64,000 bases of DNA from Rhyacichthys aspro (lineage: Eukaryota; Chordata; Actinopteri; Gobiiformes; Rhyacichthyidae): contig CM072160.1 of assembly GCA_036850595.1 (NCBI GenBank), forward strand, positions 18,083,906 through 18,147,905, in the 5' to 3' direction. The position numbers were made by a program, and so were the translations under genes. The notes beneath the pieces are model-generated. The model was not told where the DNA came from. It saw nothing but the letters and a program-made list of their open reading frames with translations, and ran no database searches. Positions 1-13,719 of this stretch are shown here, one piece after another (the first letter of the stretch is position 1; each line of letters begins with the position of its first letter).

Positions 1-720
1 CGAACTAACACTGTGTTTAACTGTATTGATCAGTCTTTTAAATAATGGAGAATTTAGGCTAAAACGCCTTTTCAGGAAACAGCTTGGTAAGGAATAGTAA
101 CAATTATAGTAAGTATTTTAACCATGAATAAATGTTAATTTTGTTCTCTGAAATGCTTTGACTGCAAATGGAAAGTAGCTTCTAGCACAAACTAACACAA
201 AGCATCTCTTTTCTTGCTCCATTAACATATTTATACATAGTCCCTGACAAATAAAGAATAAACAAAAACAACACAAACTAATTTATGCACACTTACTATC
301 CAATCATTGAACATCGTGGCATGTAAACAGCTTACTCTGACTAAGATTGGACGCTCTCTGAGCATGCTCCAGAACCAGACGACACAGAGTAATGCATGTA
401 AACAAATGAGAACAAAACCACACAGACCAGTAAAGCACAATTCTTATTCATTTGTAAATTTCTGATATACAGTACACACGTTCCATAGAAAGTCTTTGCA
501 AAGGGCAAGTACTTTAAATTACAGTTGCTACAAATCAGACCTAAAACATTCCCGTAACAGTCAGTACTCATCACTGAAAACTCCTTCCAGCAGTTTCCCA
601 TCTCAAAACTGCTCCGAACACTGACAGAACCCCATAATTCTACATCAACACTATACTGTCCTGCTTGTTTGTTAAATTTACAGTAATTGGATAAGCATGA
701 CACTTTGCAACTGTCATTGT
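1..720. other. putative pcp4 intron 1, left edge
   Basis: AT-rich. 315-410 contains GGCATGTAAACAGC…GCATGTAAAC words like the repeat at 37500-37980. The minus-strand open frame over 341-703 has no family resemblance and no splice support. Confidence 0.3.
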
Positions 721-1420
721 GCCCTTTTAGTGTCCTTTAAATCCGAGGCGAGCAGAAAAAAAGTGACTTCACTCCAGTACAACGCTCCACACGCAATCCA
801 AAGTTAAGATTAGCTCCATACGGCACCATCATAATCAAAGCTACAATAATGCTCCCACTTCGGACAGGGTTACAACCTATCCACTTCTCTTGTTTATAGC
901 GCTAGGAGAAGCTATAGCGCTCTTGAGGGCAGCACTAAGCAACAACCATTCCAGTTTAGTGGCTGTGGGGCCCGGAGCCAAGCGTAAATTGCAATAACAG
1001 CAGCTCGATGAGTGAGATTACTGAAGGGGAAAAGGCCGTTCCTCCTCTCTGCAGATTAAGCCGCCTGTGAATGGAGACAATCGCACACCGTACAGTCGAC
1101 AACATCATCGGAGAACGAATCGGCACACCTGTGGAAACATCCGGACGCACACAAACACACACGTACGCCAACGCACGGGAGAAAACAGAGGGGAACCAAT
1201 CAAGTAGAAAAGCAGTAATTATATGACGAGGGAGACTGAGAGACAAAAATACATATTGTGCTTCTCATTACTCATTAGGGAGACTCCGAGGGACGCAAGG
1301 TCAACAAACATGTTTTTATGCTTTTGTGTGGAATACGCACACACAGAGCTATAACTGCGCAGTCTCTACCGATCCCTGAGAGGCTGCATCACGATTTGTT
1401 TGGCTCCGGGGCTTTCAATT
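720..1420. promoter_or_regulatory. unique GC-richer block, candidate conserved regulatory element
   Basis: Complex non-repetitive sequence with more CpG than its flanks. It includes a duplicated TATAGCGCT (about 895-921) with AGCGCT palindromes and a cluster of CGCAC/CGTAC words at 1140-1180. No coding frame or splice pair is convincing. It could be an enhancer or alternative promoter within pcp4 intron 1. Confidence 0.3.
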
Positions 1421-3940
1421 AGGAGTCTTCAAGGAGAAAACGTACACAACAGATGCAGGGTCAGCCGAGCAGAAGACCTAGTGTGTACATACTGTAGGCA
1501 CACAACAATAATCAGCGTGGATGATGTCTGATTGGGGTTACACTGAGGAGTGGAGAGTGGTTTGGGTTGTTTTTTTAATTCTGGAATCAGTATTTTTACA
1601 TTCACAATCAAGTCAAGAGTGAGTTTTAATACGGTTGTCTTTCTCCCAGTTTAAGTCTCAATGCACTATGATTAATAACCCTTTTTTTCTAACTGATCTA
1701 TTACCTCTCAACGGACAATAATTGAGCTATTATAGTAGCGTAAACAGTCTCCTCATTAAAAAGTCATTAAAATGAACAAGTCTCAACTCTTCATCTCTCT
1801 CTTGTTTTGAGCTGATAGAAAATGACAATAATGTAATGAGTGGACAATCTGATTATTTAAACTGTATAATGAACCGCTGAGGAGAAGGCACGCCCCCTGT
1901 TGTCATGACGACAGTGATCACAGCATCAGGTCAAAAGTTTAGTGAAACCAAAATTAAAAAAAAAAAAAGGCAAACTTATACAATCAAACAAATTGTGAGT
2001 TCTTAATGCAGATCTTGGTGCAGACTTTCAGGTGTAAAAATGCCCTCAGACTGACTAATATCGAATTATGCACTTCTGCAAAGGGCATGTACTGGATGAA
2101 CGAATGTGGCATGTTGTTTACACTAGTACATGATAAAAGGATTGCTCAGACCTAAAACACACCCATTCACTGTCAATATTGCCACATCATTGGTCCCAAC
2201 ATACAGCAGTTTGTGAGAAATTGCAGAGTCCTCAAGACAAGATGGATTTCTGTAAGTTTTTAAAATACCAAATCTCTTGATAATCTGGCTTCTGCACAAG
2301 TGAAGTGGAAGGAGCCATTAGTTACATCACTTCCTGTTCCTACAGCTGGCCACAATCACACAACTGAAACTGGAGGAAACTCACAATCATGTTTTCTTTT
2401 TTAAACTTCAATGAAGGCTTTGGACATTTATGAACTAAATAGTTTTGATTCTTTTATCATCATCAGATCTAGTTTTGTTGAGTTTGTTGGCTACCATACA
2501 TGCTCACAAGTTGGAGTGTAAGGTGTGGAATTGCAAAATAACTGTAACAAAACAGGGATGAAAACTTGAGACACACAAAATGCAAACTAATTGTCTGACT
2601 TTGTATTAACCTATGCAAATTAGTCAAAATTCCACATCAAAAGTTGTTTGTCACCCCGAGATTTCTTTTCTGAGTTAAAAATTAGTTGTCTGCCATTTCC
2701 CATCTCTGAAAACAATCCCCTTTACTTCATGTCTTGTAAATGCATCTGAAAATTAAACCCATTCATTTTGGAACATTTACATTTTAATAGCTGTCAAGAG
2801 AAAAATAACAATCTCACTTTAAATCCAATCTTTATCTGGTTCCTGGGGATGGAGGGAAGAATACAAACTTCTCCTCGCATTAAGGCATCTGTGGAATTAC
2901 AGCAGCTCTATTTCATATATTGTTGGATTGGCCATTGCTACAGGGATTCTGACAGACGCTAATATGTTCATGAATATTGATATCCCACTTGATATGTGTA
3001 TATATAATTGACAAAGATAAATCTCACACATGCTGTATACGGAGATAATGATGTTATAAATCTAGATTACACACTCTGACTGTGCTCGCGGGTTAAAAGG
3101 CTAAGATGAGCTGACACAATAAAACACTTACAGCAGCACTCTTGGTTTAAGCAGAAATGGATATGAATAGCATTGCGGGTGAAGGCTGTGAATGCTAAAC
3201 GATGTGGACATCATCAAAGACGCTGGGTGATAGTTTCAGAAAACACCAGCTGCTGTAGGAACAGGAATGTTATAGAAAAACAGTAAAGAGACACCGTCAT
3301 TTCTGTTACACTACACCTGAAACATACTTTTCTGTAACAAAATTGTTGATTTTTTTGCAGTAAAAAGTTATTTTTTACCATTTGCAGCAAAACAGAAAAC
3401 CGTTGCACATAACAAAAGACATAAGGCATTTAAACCTGTAGTAGCCACAAACTCCCTCACTCACCGTCTCCCAACAACAACTCAACTGAATTCAGCAGCA
3501 GGAAATACTAATACATACAAACCTCTTTTCCAGTCGAATTTTTCTGCCGTCATTGATTGAGTATTGACAAGCCCAAAAGACAATGGGAGCATCCCTTATT
3601 TGAATCTGACCCCTGTGTGTGCCAACATGTGATTGCCAAATATGTCATATATCAGGCTCATTTTCATTGATTAGAATTCTTTATGATAAAACCTATATGA
3701 CGTCTTCAAGTCTCCCTTTTTCACGTCATTCTAATAACTAATAACTATATGCTAGGTGTTTTCAGAGTAACATACAGACATAGAACATATGAATCAGTAA
3801 GTTCTTTGTGTTGTTGCTATGCCTGTTTTATATAAATCAAACACCAAATCAAACACCTTAGCAGGCCAATTTTGAAAATGAAACCTGAAATAAGGTGTAT
3901 ATTGTTCTACTAGAAGGTGATGCTTATATGCAATAAAATC
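1421..3940. other. non-coding, no recognised feature
   Basis: AT-rich intron-like DNA. It has an A run at 1956-1968 and otherwise no repeat, RNA or coding signal that I can support. Confidence 0.4.
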
Positions 3941-4222
3941 TTGGGTAACACTTTAATAATATCTACACTTTATAAAGTTAACTCTTAGTTAAGTATTGGT
4001 AACAACTTAATTCAACATTTACAAAGTATTACTCCTACATTAATAAGCACCATTAAGTTATAAATATTGTCATTGTTGTGGTAATCTTAAATAATAAGCT
4101 TTTTCATAATTATAGAAATAAATGACATTTCAACATCTGTAAATTCTATGTTCATTAATTTATCATTAATTACACATTTATGAAAGCTTTGCTATTGTAG
4201 TGTATTATAAAGTGTTATCAAA
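3941..4222. mobile_element. MITE-like element with TGGGTAACACTTTAATAA ends
   Basis: The left end is TTGGGTAACACTTTAATAA and the reverse-complemented right end TTTGATAACACTTTATAAT, an inverted pair of about 19 bp with few mismatches. The interior is AT-rich without a frame. 'GGTAACACTTTA' marks a widespread fish DNA-element end. A partial end of the same type occurs at 29155-29185. Confidence 0.6.
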
Positions 4223-5574
4223 TTGTTTTATCTTTTTGCTGTTCTATTGGTAGAGGCAATTGTCCTGGGTCAAGTCACAGCAAACACAGCGTAATCCAAT
4301 TTTAATTAATTAAAAAATGAAATAGACAGCTTCTGGGTCAGTTGATTCATTTATCTTTATTATTATGACAGCAATTTGTGCTAAATGTCATCTTGGGCAT
4401 GTCAGCAAAATTCAATTCAACATCTCTACAAAAATGGTTTAGTTTTTGTTTCCAGTAGAACTTTCTAAAAATACTATGGTGCAAAATAAGAATGCACATT
4501 GTAACACATGTTTATCTCTGAGTGTTTATCGTGTGGTGGACCCTGCTCTGGTAAAAAATGCTACAACATCCTTTCTCTGATCTTAGACCTGCCTGCCCCT
4601 GCCTCCTCAGCTCATCTTCTAGTGAAGGCGGTGGGAGTGAGGTATGTGTGCGCACTGCAGACCACTCATCTGAAGCAGCTCCATTGGCAGTTACATAAAG
4701 CATACTGTCAGAATGGCTGCAGGCCAAAACTCAACTGTTGCCAAATAAGTGCTGGGTCAGTAACTCTCTGTTGCAGATTTGGGAATGTGTATTTGTTTGT
4801 TGGGCAGCCAGTGTGTTTTAATAAATCTCAACAGCCTCTAATTACCCTGAGACCTAATTAAATATTTCAGTTTGAGTTTCACTGCAGTAATTAAACCTTC
4901 AGACTCAAAGAGGCAATATACCAGCAGTCTCAAATGAGAGGAAACTGGTATTGTGTACGCAGGAATAACGATTTTGTCACAAATTTGTAAATGTTTATTT
5001 TAACTAAACATGTAGCTCTTATTATTTTGAATGACAAAATATCTGACATTTGAGAGTTTTTGTTGTTGTTGTTGTTGTTCATGGCTAGACAGTCTTATGA
5101 GTGGCATGTATGTGCAGTAACATTTATCAACCATAGAAAGATGTATGCACTAGGCGTACGGTGGGAACATCTTTCTTTTTATTGCTCAAAGGAAGTTGTG
5201 GTTCTGGTTATAAATCAACCGTGCTTTGCAACAACATTTTCTGTGGTTGTGACAAGCAGAGAGTGTTGCAGTAAATTATTTGTTTTAGGACAACTTTCTG
5301 AATTGTAATGCTACATTGGATAACAGAAAATGTCTGAATACAACATATTTACACACATACCAGCCTGCATGTTCATACTGACCCATGCATCTGATGTCAA
5401 CATGTACATGTGAGAGAGAGATATGTTGGTAGGAATTAAATTTAATCAGTAAATGTTGGTTATGCCTACCAATAATATACACATCACCAAATCAATTTTA
5501 ATTCATGGACTATATTAATTTTTTATTAATTTGTACATTTATGGACTATTTGTCAGTGACTGTCCTGGACACAT
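4223..5574. other. non-coding; (TTG)n microsatellite at about 5057-5080
   Basis: A run of seven to eight GTT units lies at 5060-5079. The 117-codon frame at 4508-4861 shows no domain. 4560-4690 is slightly GC-richer. Confidence 0.4.
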
Positions 5575-5716
5575 CTATTGCATGGCCTGGAACCCTGATG
5601 GAGGGTCTATGGACAGGGGCTCAACCTGTTTTGTATATAGACTGTCTTGTTTTTGTTCAGCCCTTTGAGGCAATTGTTGTGATACTGGTCTATATAAATA
5701 CAACTGAATTGAACTA
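5575..5716 (+). repeat. L2-like LINE/SINE 3' tail
   Basis: GCCCTTTGAGGCAATTGTTGTGATACTGGTCTATATAAATACAACTGAATTGAACT is the standard end of many teleost insertions ('…TTTGTTGTGATTTGGCGCTATATAAATAAAATTGAATTGA'). The left boundary is estimated. Confidence 0.65.
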
Positions 5717-5926
5717 AATAGCTTGAACTGAAACTACTATATAATTTTACACTGCAACAAAATCACTTTGAGATTGTAAAATGAGTCTAGAGGCCTTTAA
5801 GAATATGTTTTTATCACATACCGATCATCGACAGTAAGTCTTTTATTATTGTGCGCACATAATAACTGTCAGTGAGAACAGTGTTCAATTTGGCTGAATT
5901 ACAAAAGTATGATCAGATAGTATGAG

Positions 5927-6016
5927 GATCTGTTCGGGAGCCAAACAATCTGGCTCTTCTTTAAGAACTGAGCCAAATGATCTGGCTCAGTCAAAAAGAG
6001 CCAGAATTCCCAGCAC
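5927..6016 (-). mobile_element. hAT end fragment ('TGCTGGGAATTCTGGCTCTTTTTGA')
   Basis: The minus strand reads GTGCTGGGAATTCTGGCTCTTTTTGACTGAGCCAGATCATTTGGCTCAG…AAGAGCCAGATTGTTTGGCTCCCGAAC. This is the subterminal 'GAGCCGGCTC' repeat end of a broadly distributed hAT group. The opposite end is not seen, so it is a truncated copy. Confidence 0.6.
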
Positions 6017-6559
6017 CACCAGGGGCAGGTCATTAGTCATGAACCTTATGAGAATTTGACACTGACTCGAGACACTGGGACCTCAGCATCATGCATCATG
6101 GACCAAACAAAGTGTATAATCATCCAGTTCTCTTCACAGAAGCAGGATTCTTGAGGTGACACGCTACACCTTGAAGATGATCCTCCTTTCATGTTCCCTG
6201 ACAATCCTGCTGCAAATTTGTGCTGATTGTACCACCACAACAATAAATACATGCACACTCCTGTCACCGGGAGACTTGTTTTTTGGCTTATTTCTTTAGC
6301 TGAGGAAGGCTTTTGCGTAAAATCACAATCCTAAGCAAAAAGCAGGCCAACTGTCATACATACACCCAAGAAAGTGTTGCCAGGAAGCCTCTTATCTCCA
6401 ACTTTTTTAGGGATTTTTGCAATGCTGGTGTAAAAAACTGGGAACATCTCAAAAATAGACTGGTAACAAACACTGGAAGATGACATTTTTATCTTAACAC
6501 AACTGCTACGGTGAAATACTTTGATTTGCAGCAAGGGCCACTCACAGAGAGAGACCTGG

Positions 6560-6950
6560 GAGGGAATGAAAACACTTAAGTGCCCCTCTGCAAATTATTT
6601 TTTCAAACTCCCGTCTGTTACACAACTTAATGAGCCTTGAAATTGGCGAGATTACATTTTTTGGCGTTTCTTTCATTAGTGTGGGTGTCGCCGATCTCGG
6701 GGGGATTGCTTTCTCCGCTCCAGGATTGTACTGCGCACCGCCACAAAGCAAGATGCAGTGATGAAACGAGCAACAAACTAACCAGCCGGCCAATAAATAG
6801 ATGAGGGACTTCCCCGTGATTAGGCTGGGCTTTGGAGCACCGAGCCACTGATTTACACAAGCTGTTCTCTCACTGGGTTCAAGTGCTTCTGCATCCAACA
6901 AATTCAATCTCCTGGTAAGTGGGGCTCTACTTTTGGCTTTAAACAAGGCA
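6560..6950. promoter_or_regulatory. candidate conserved non-coding element
   Basis: Ordered unique sequence with GTCGCCGATCTCGGGGGGATTGC and ACTGCGCACCGCCAC, flanked by AT-rich DNA. Two overlapping minus-strand frames (up to 134 codons) cross it but have no recognisable domain and no splice context. Confidence 0.3.
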
Positions 6951-7689
6951 GTACCACTTCAATCCCAAACAGTGTGTTAGCGAATATGTGACATTAATAA
7001 AACCTAAAGCTGCACCATAGTTTTGTGTGGCTATATGTCGTAAAAATCTAACACTCTAAAAATCTGAATTTGTCCTATTTTTAATCCTAATATTCAACTG
7101 TAAAATCAGTCACACATTTACCATGGCTACGGTAATTTTAACAAGTCTGTAACCTAACACTGACTGGCCAGGGTTTTGCTTTTTGTTTTTTTCTGAGCTT
7201 GCCCTGACATTGTGCCTAAAAGATATTCTTTGGTTATTTTCAGCAACAAAACAATGTTACTCTGCATTTTATTTATTTGTTTGTTTGTTTTGTTGATTTC
7301 AAAACCTGACTTGTATTATGATGAAGAGTCATTTGGATTCAATTATTTTATATATGCAAACAATGATGAAGATACTGGTAGGCTACACTACACTGCCTTT
7401 GCTGTTACGGCAAAAAAATACTGCAAATTCACCGGATAGCTAACTGTGGTATGAAAACCATTGCTGCACATTCCTGGTGCTTCTGTCTTTTGCCCAAAAT
7501 AATGACTTTTTTATGGTGAGATGGTTTTACATTGCTCAGTGTACCGTACAAAAATGTAACATTGTGTTTCCTTAATGCTACAGCCTTCTCCAAAGTGTGT
7601 TCCAAAGAGCTGTGATCTGTAAAAATGGACTTGTTGCCACATTACCCTTTCTATGTTTAGCTCACCATCCTGCTATTTGGATTTAGAAA

Positions 7690-8080
7690 ATCAATATTGT
7701 GGATGCTGAAAGCCTCTTAGTTTGATAATCTGTAATAACAGATTCATAAGCAGGGCTGACATAATGCGATGATTGATGTTTTGGCTTGGGCTTTTTTTAT
7801 CGGGGCCGACGACTCTGTGACCAGCTCTGGCCTTGTGTTCGTTTATGGAGCCCTGATCAGCTCCAAGTGCACTCCACGTGATGCAACGCACCCCACGTAA
7901 CCAGGCGACCCAGAAAAATCTCCAGTCTGCTTTTTGTGGGCCAAGCAGCAGGAGATTAGTCCAAATGAACCGAAAAGAGCAAGGTGTTCAAATTAGGACC
8001 CTAATTATGAGAAATGATGAATCTGTCCTCTGCTCATGCCGACCCACCAGAGACTGTCAGAGAGACCAGTAACAACCACA
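7690..8080. promoter_or_regulatory. candidate conserved non-coding element with E-box pair
   Basis: Unique block with GATTGATGTTTTGG, ATCGGGGCCGACGAC, two CACGTG/CCACGT-type motifs (CTCCACGTGATG, CCCCACGTAACC) 21 bp apart, and homeobox-type CTAATTATGAG. It looks like clustered transcription-factor sites. Confidence 0.3.
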
Positions 8081-8689
8081 TATGAAGAGTCATCGCAGTG
8101 TTTGATGGAGGATTATGAAAGGACTTTAAACAGTAGAATCAAATAATAAACTAATTATACAGGACACAAAGCATGACAAATGAAGGGAATTGTAAGTTTT
8201 TCACCAATTGGAAGATAGCAGCTTGCTCTGTTCCATAGTCAACAACCAATAACCAACCAATATTAAAAAACACAAGTAAGAAACAGACAATTCAAGCACG
8301 AAGAACATATGACCAAAAAAACCCAAAATAACATTCTTGTTCTACTGCACAAAAATTAAATGAGTCATGCATTACAACCACCAGCTGAGTCCCACACAGT
8401 TCCAAATGAAGAGGGGGCTGACACAAAATAAAGCTTTTAGATGGACTGTCTAAAAAAAAACAAAAACAGTGACAGCACATTATCCACAGCATGTAACATT
8501 TCCAAAGATGTTGGTCAGAACATTTTAATGGCCCCTTTTCTGTTCTGGATATAGCCTTGCATAACTATTTTAGCTCTTTGTAGCTAGCTTTTCCAAGTGT
8601 TTACAGCAACAATGTAACTTAAATGTAAAAAAAAAAGTACGTAGTAATGAGTAGGCTGCATGTTAGCATTAGCTTAAACGGACCATACC

Positions 8690-8900
8690 TGATATTTTTT
8701 TTCTTCTAGTTTGGAAAAAATAAATACAGCCAATTCAATCAGATAATGTTTAACAAGGAGGAGATAGTTGCCTTCCTGAGGTCGCAGCTAAGCTCACGCT
8801 AAACTCTAAACTTCAGTTTGGTGAAATGTATGACTCTGCTAATGCTAGCTACTAACGCTACTTTGGAGTCATTTGTTGCATGCTAACATTAGGTTGAGAG
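8690..8900 (-). repeat. dispersed repeat family A, copy (reverse orientation)
   Basis: The reverse complement reads GGCAACTATCTCCTCCTTGT, then TTAAACATTATCTGATTGAAT, then GGCTGTATTTATTTT, which is nearly the same as the core of the 21060-21430 copy. It continues into GCTAGCATTAG-type words. Confidence 0.6.
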
Positions 8901-11900
8901 TTTATGAGGTCCCTGAAGGAAGAGAAAACTTTTTGTAATATGAAATGGTGTGTTAACGCAAGTTTGCTAATGTAGCCTACAGTGCTAGCATCAGGAGACA
9001 GAAGCAAAGGAAAGCTTAGGAACTCCCTAAACTGAACAGTATGTTACATTTCTAAAGATGTGAGTAAGCAAATTGTACAAAAGAAGAAAAATTACTTTTT
9101 CCAAGAAATGGGGCTGTGTCATAAAAATGTATTTGTAGGTTGAATCAATCTGTAAATATAATTATGTTGAGTTTGACCAGTTTAGTGCGATACGCTACCA
9201 GTCCCAGTTGAGGAGACACTGGTACAGCTGTCTTTTTAAAATATCTGTTTTGTTCTGTCCTTCTATTTTGGTATTGTCTGTTTTTTCATCCTCACAAGTC
9301 CTGAATAAAAAATAGAGTTAACCAGTTTTGGACAAAAAGGAATATCAGAAAGCATATTGAATGGGGCTGCATGAATGATGTTGACTTATAAACTTCCATA
9401 AACATTTCCATCATCTAAGCTCATAACTGTTAAAAGCTAAAGCACACCATTTCACTTCGGTAAGCAGATTTTTCTTAAGAGCAATTCGATAAATGAGCAG
9501 GGTCCATTTAGTCTATAATAGTTAAAGCACATTAATCATCTTTAGTTCTAAAAGGGCGGATAATATTGACCAACTCTTAACATTTGTCATTATTTTTGAC
9601 ATTCATTGCAGCCATAACTGGAACTAGCTCCAAAACTCAATGATAAAGTCATGGCACATCGCTGAGGGTTTCTGAAAACATCAACGCCACTTCGTCTCCA
9701 ATGAAAAATAAACAGAAAATAGACATGTTTTCTAGTGTTATTCGAACTAATATATTCTCAATAGAAAAAGTGCTACTTTATCAGAAATCCTAGCCTTGCA
9801 TTCCCAAATCTGGTTGTGCTGCCTTTTATTTTGCTCATCGAATTACCCTCTGCTCCCCGAGGTGTTATCCTCCACCTCAAATCTTCAGAGTGTGACAGTG
9901 TAATGATTTTGTGGGAGGTAAATTTGCCGTATGCAGCAGGAATGTCACTCCGTTAATTCAAGGCTTCCACGCACTCAGCTTTTAAAACGGCAAAACCAAC
10001 ATGAGCGCTAGTGCTGACGTAGCTGAAATGAACGATATAGAACCCAGAGAGTGCGCTGGTTTTGTTATGGTTCCATTCATATTTCGATGTTTGTTTATCT
10101 CTCTGTTTTAAATACATGTCAAGAGCTTGGTGAATGCCCTCCGGAGCACTTCACTGAAACGAGCGGGCTTAATAAAGTTGTCAATTCATTTTATTGATTC
10201 CGTTTACATTGCTTCTTCGAGACGTGTGCAGCCGGAGAACGCGACCTCCCTGGATTTATGTGGGAATAATAATCAGACGACGAGCGCGGGCACACATTTC
10301 AAAAACTCTTTTCTTCCCAGTCACTTAGCCGCCCAGTGCGTAATAGTTTCACTGAAAGCTTAGCGCAATCCGGGTGATTTATGAGACCGCCTTTCACTAA
10401 ATTGCCGTTCATATCTTCCTTGCGGTTGATAAACGTTGTGTTAGTTGATGAAGGGTTTGTTGATTAGATCAGGCAAAAGGATCTACAGCATGAAGATAAC
10501 AAACGGTTCTAAAGAGTTAATGAGATTGTCTTTTAATGATAATCACTTAATACAATTAGGACGAGGGGAGGCATGAAATACGCTGCTCAGTTGCAAATAA
10601 AAGCAGCTACAGAGCATTTTGTGGCTTTTAGGAAATCGAGAAAGTGTGTCAGAGCTTTTTAAAGATGGCGGATCATGTTCTTACTGGTGCACTGGTGATT
10701 TAAATGTGAAATCAGAATGCTTAAGTAAGTGAATAAGCAAATATGATGCTCATTTTAAAAGCTGTAAGTGATATTTGACAAATATTTACAGTTAACTTAC
10801 CCTTACCAGACCTCTGTTGATACACTTTTGTTGCAGTGCAGTGTGTCAGGTGTAGATTTTTTTAATTTTGGCTGTGAACCAAGATTTCTTTTGGGTCTGA
10901 ATGTGCCGGTCGGTTGTGATTCTTCATTCGGAACAAGAACAACACATTATGACTTTTGCAGAGGTGCCAACAAAGTGGTTCGGTAACTAAAGGAAAAGCT
11001 AAACATACTGTAGTCAGTTGATTGGATGATGACAAAATATGAAACAAAATACAGGAGTCAGACAAAATTTATTTGATGGCTTAATATTAATAGAAAATTA
11101 AACTTTGAAGTCACTCAAATGGGTTGTATCATAGTTCTCGGCTTATTTTATGGTTCTGGCTGGAAAGTTTTAAGTTATTTTTGCTGTGAATGCATCAGCC
11201 GGTTCAAAATTTGTTTCCAGAATCAGAACAAGGACATATTTTTCTCAAACATGACTTATAGTTTAGCTTTTATTGGTTTACTGTGTGGCATCATTCTTTT
11301 TTGATGGTATGATGTCTCTAGCTGATGCTGCAACTGTCCTTCAATCTTGACACTCAAAGTTTGGTCATTAAATGCTTTCACAGCTTCAACAATTAATTTT
11401 AGCATTATCAAACTGAGAACCACAAACATACTGATCATTTGTTCACTTCCTGCCACAGCACTTACGTCATTTATTCAAAAGTATGCTTGCCGTTATGAGA
11501 AATCAACTGTACAACTAATCAACACAATCCACCAAAGTCCTGTAATCCCACATTACGTCCACTAAAGCTGCTTAATATTTCAAAGTCAGGCCACACCAGT
11601 TCATCTCATAGGTTTACAGATCTGGACCCGGGCCGACTTATCTTTTTGGCTTTTACCCTGGGTACAAGCAGATCTCTACCCCTCAGAGTGCATTACCGGA
11701 ACTAAGCACCTCGTCATCATCGTGGTAAAATCTGCTTTTTGAGAACAAACGCTTTAGCCCTCAGGATGTAAAAAAAATTCCTCCTACCTAATTTAACACA
11801 ACAGTTCTAGATGAACAATAATGTCCACAAATGAAAATAGATTCAATTGCTCGCCCTGCTTTAAATAAACAATGAAATAAACAATGCATGAAGCCACCCT

Positions 11901-12109
11901 TGATAATGGCTGCAGATTTAACAACACTCAGAGCTAGTAAGGTTACAACTGCACAAGAATGGTGATGAGGTGAGAAGATTACACTTGAAAATGAGCGTAG
12001 GTTACAGATGTCTTCATTTCAAGCTGTGCGGATCATTAGGTCTTTGAATAGGTCCGTAAATACCAGTGACAGCACAAAGGAAATTCCACAGTCTACCTTG
12101 TATAGGATT
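8901..12109. other. intron-like DNA; unique block at 9820-10640
   Basis: 9820-10640 is non-repetitive with CpG-containing words (GAGCGCTAGTGCTGACGTAGC, CGAGACGTGTGCAGCCGGAGAACGCGACC) and forkhead/homeobox-like AT sites; it is possibly conserved. The rest shows no feature. Confidence 0.3.
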
Positions 12110-12800
12110 TAGTGCCCTCTGGTGGTGACTTTGATAACTGCACCCAACCTGGATTCCAAAGGATGTTGGGTAAAGGGGCAAGTATGTCTGACTGAAAAAC
12201 AAATGGACGGCAGGAAGTATGCAGCAGCTATGGCAATAGAGGAAACCCTGTATTGTGTTAGCTTAGAGGCTATTTCAAGAGAAAGCCTACAAATGTATAG
12301 AGCTGTTACTGTTGTTGTTAGCGGTTGGGTTCACAACCTTAGTCCAGGAGCTTGACAATTTAGATTTGAGGTGAAGGATGTTTTGTTTTTTGGTCATATG
12401 TTAGCTAGCATTAGTAGTTAGCGCTAACGTTTTTGCAGTCGAGTGCTTTAACGTTGTCATTATGTCCCTTTAACAAGTATAACTAAATTTAAATATTTTC
12501 TTATCTTATGCTTTAACCTTATGCACTACTCAGTATTAGTGTTTAGCTCTTAGCTCTCATTTTACAATTGTCAGATTTACTACAAAGTTACCATTGACAA
12601 AGACAGAAAGAAGAGAAACTGTTGTTGATTTCTTAGTTTGAACAGCTGTAGCAACTGTAAAACACACACAACATCCGCATATTCACATTTTACCAGGGAC
12701 TTCTGCTTCAGTAGAATCACTGCCAGCCCTTCATCTTGAACTGCAACTGAAGCATTATGCCATCATAAAATTCTAGGTGTGATGTAGGGAATTGAAAACA
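12110..12800 (+). repeat. dispersed repeat family B, copy 1
   Basis: Collinear with 44330-44790. Shared landmarks are GCCCTCTGGTGG / GCCATCTTGTGA, GTATGCAGCAG / GTATGCAGGCAG, TTAGCTAGCATTAGTAG, GCATATTCACATTTTACC / GCATATTTACAATTTACC, and TTCAGTAGAATCA. Part of the span (about 12430-12600) is specific to this copy. Confidence 0.55.
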
Positions 12801-13719
12801 TCCAAATTTTCCGAGTCATTGCAAGTGAACTCAGTAGATATTCAGGCCTCCACACAGCTGTACTTTTGCTAACAAAATGATGTACAATGACATTTTATGG
12901 GCCCCAAAGCCAACTGGCAGAACACAAATCTAATGCACCATACGATAGTAAATATGCTGCAATTTGAGCAGAGCCTGGGTTTATGCTAATATCCAGTGAA
13001 ATTTATTAGCATCTTCTCTCCAGTCCCATCTGGACCAATTTGTTCCAAAATGTTGCAGGTCATAAAAATTAATGGTGCAAAGAATATGTTAATTTCTAAC
13101 TGTACACATCCATGCGGACATGAAAACACATACATATTTTACATACTCCATATCCAGCACATCTGTTGGTGCATTACATCCTTTGATGGTAATTAGTACA
13201 GAGGAGAATATGGATAAGAAGCTCCAAGACTTGACTTTATATTGACTTTGATATGTTGTCTTTGCCCATAAATCTCACGTACTTGAGAAAATAAATGTCT
13301 CTTTACAAGAACACTGTAAATTAAAAAAAACCCCAAAAGTTTAAAAGGGTAAATGGAGAGACATGTAAAGATTGGTGTGAATATCATTATTATTTTATAT
13401 TTTCAGATTAAAAGCTTTGTCTCACTGTTTGTACTAAGAAAGTTTATAAAAAGATAAACTGTGGCATGAAAACAGCATTAATGTATTATACAACTGCATA
13501 GCTGGATCAAAAATGGCCACTGAAAGTTACTGATTGGCACAGAGAATGCTCATGTGATCTGCTCTGATTACGAGGTAGATGCTTCCATATCTTGACATCT
13601 TTTACTGACAAAATCTGTACAAAACAACAAACAAATATTCAGCAGTTTTGCGGTTCTTTGTGCCATGTTGCCAGTTTTGTAGATGGATTATTTCCCGTAT
13701 ATTTTTATTTTAGTACCCT
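12801..13719. other. non-coding, no recognised feature
   Basis: AT-rich sequence without repeat or coding signals that I can support. Confidence 0.4.

Noticed and set aside
341..703. A 120-codon minus-strand frame as a pcp4 exon
   Set aside because: It has none of the PCP4 acidic or IQ residues and overlaps repeat-like CATGTAAAC words.
6542..6946. A 134-codon minus-strand frame as a gene
   Set aside because: No domain, no splice or promoter support, and it overlaps another frame equally long. Better explained as open sequence in a non-coding block.
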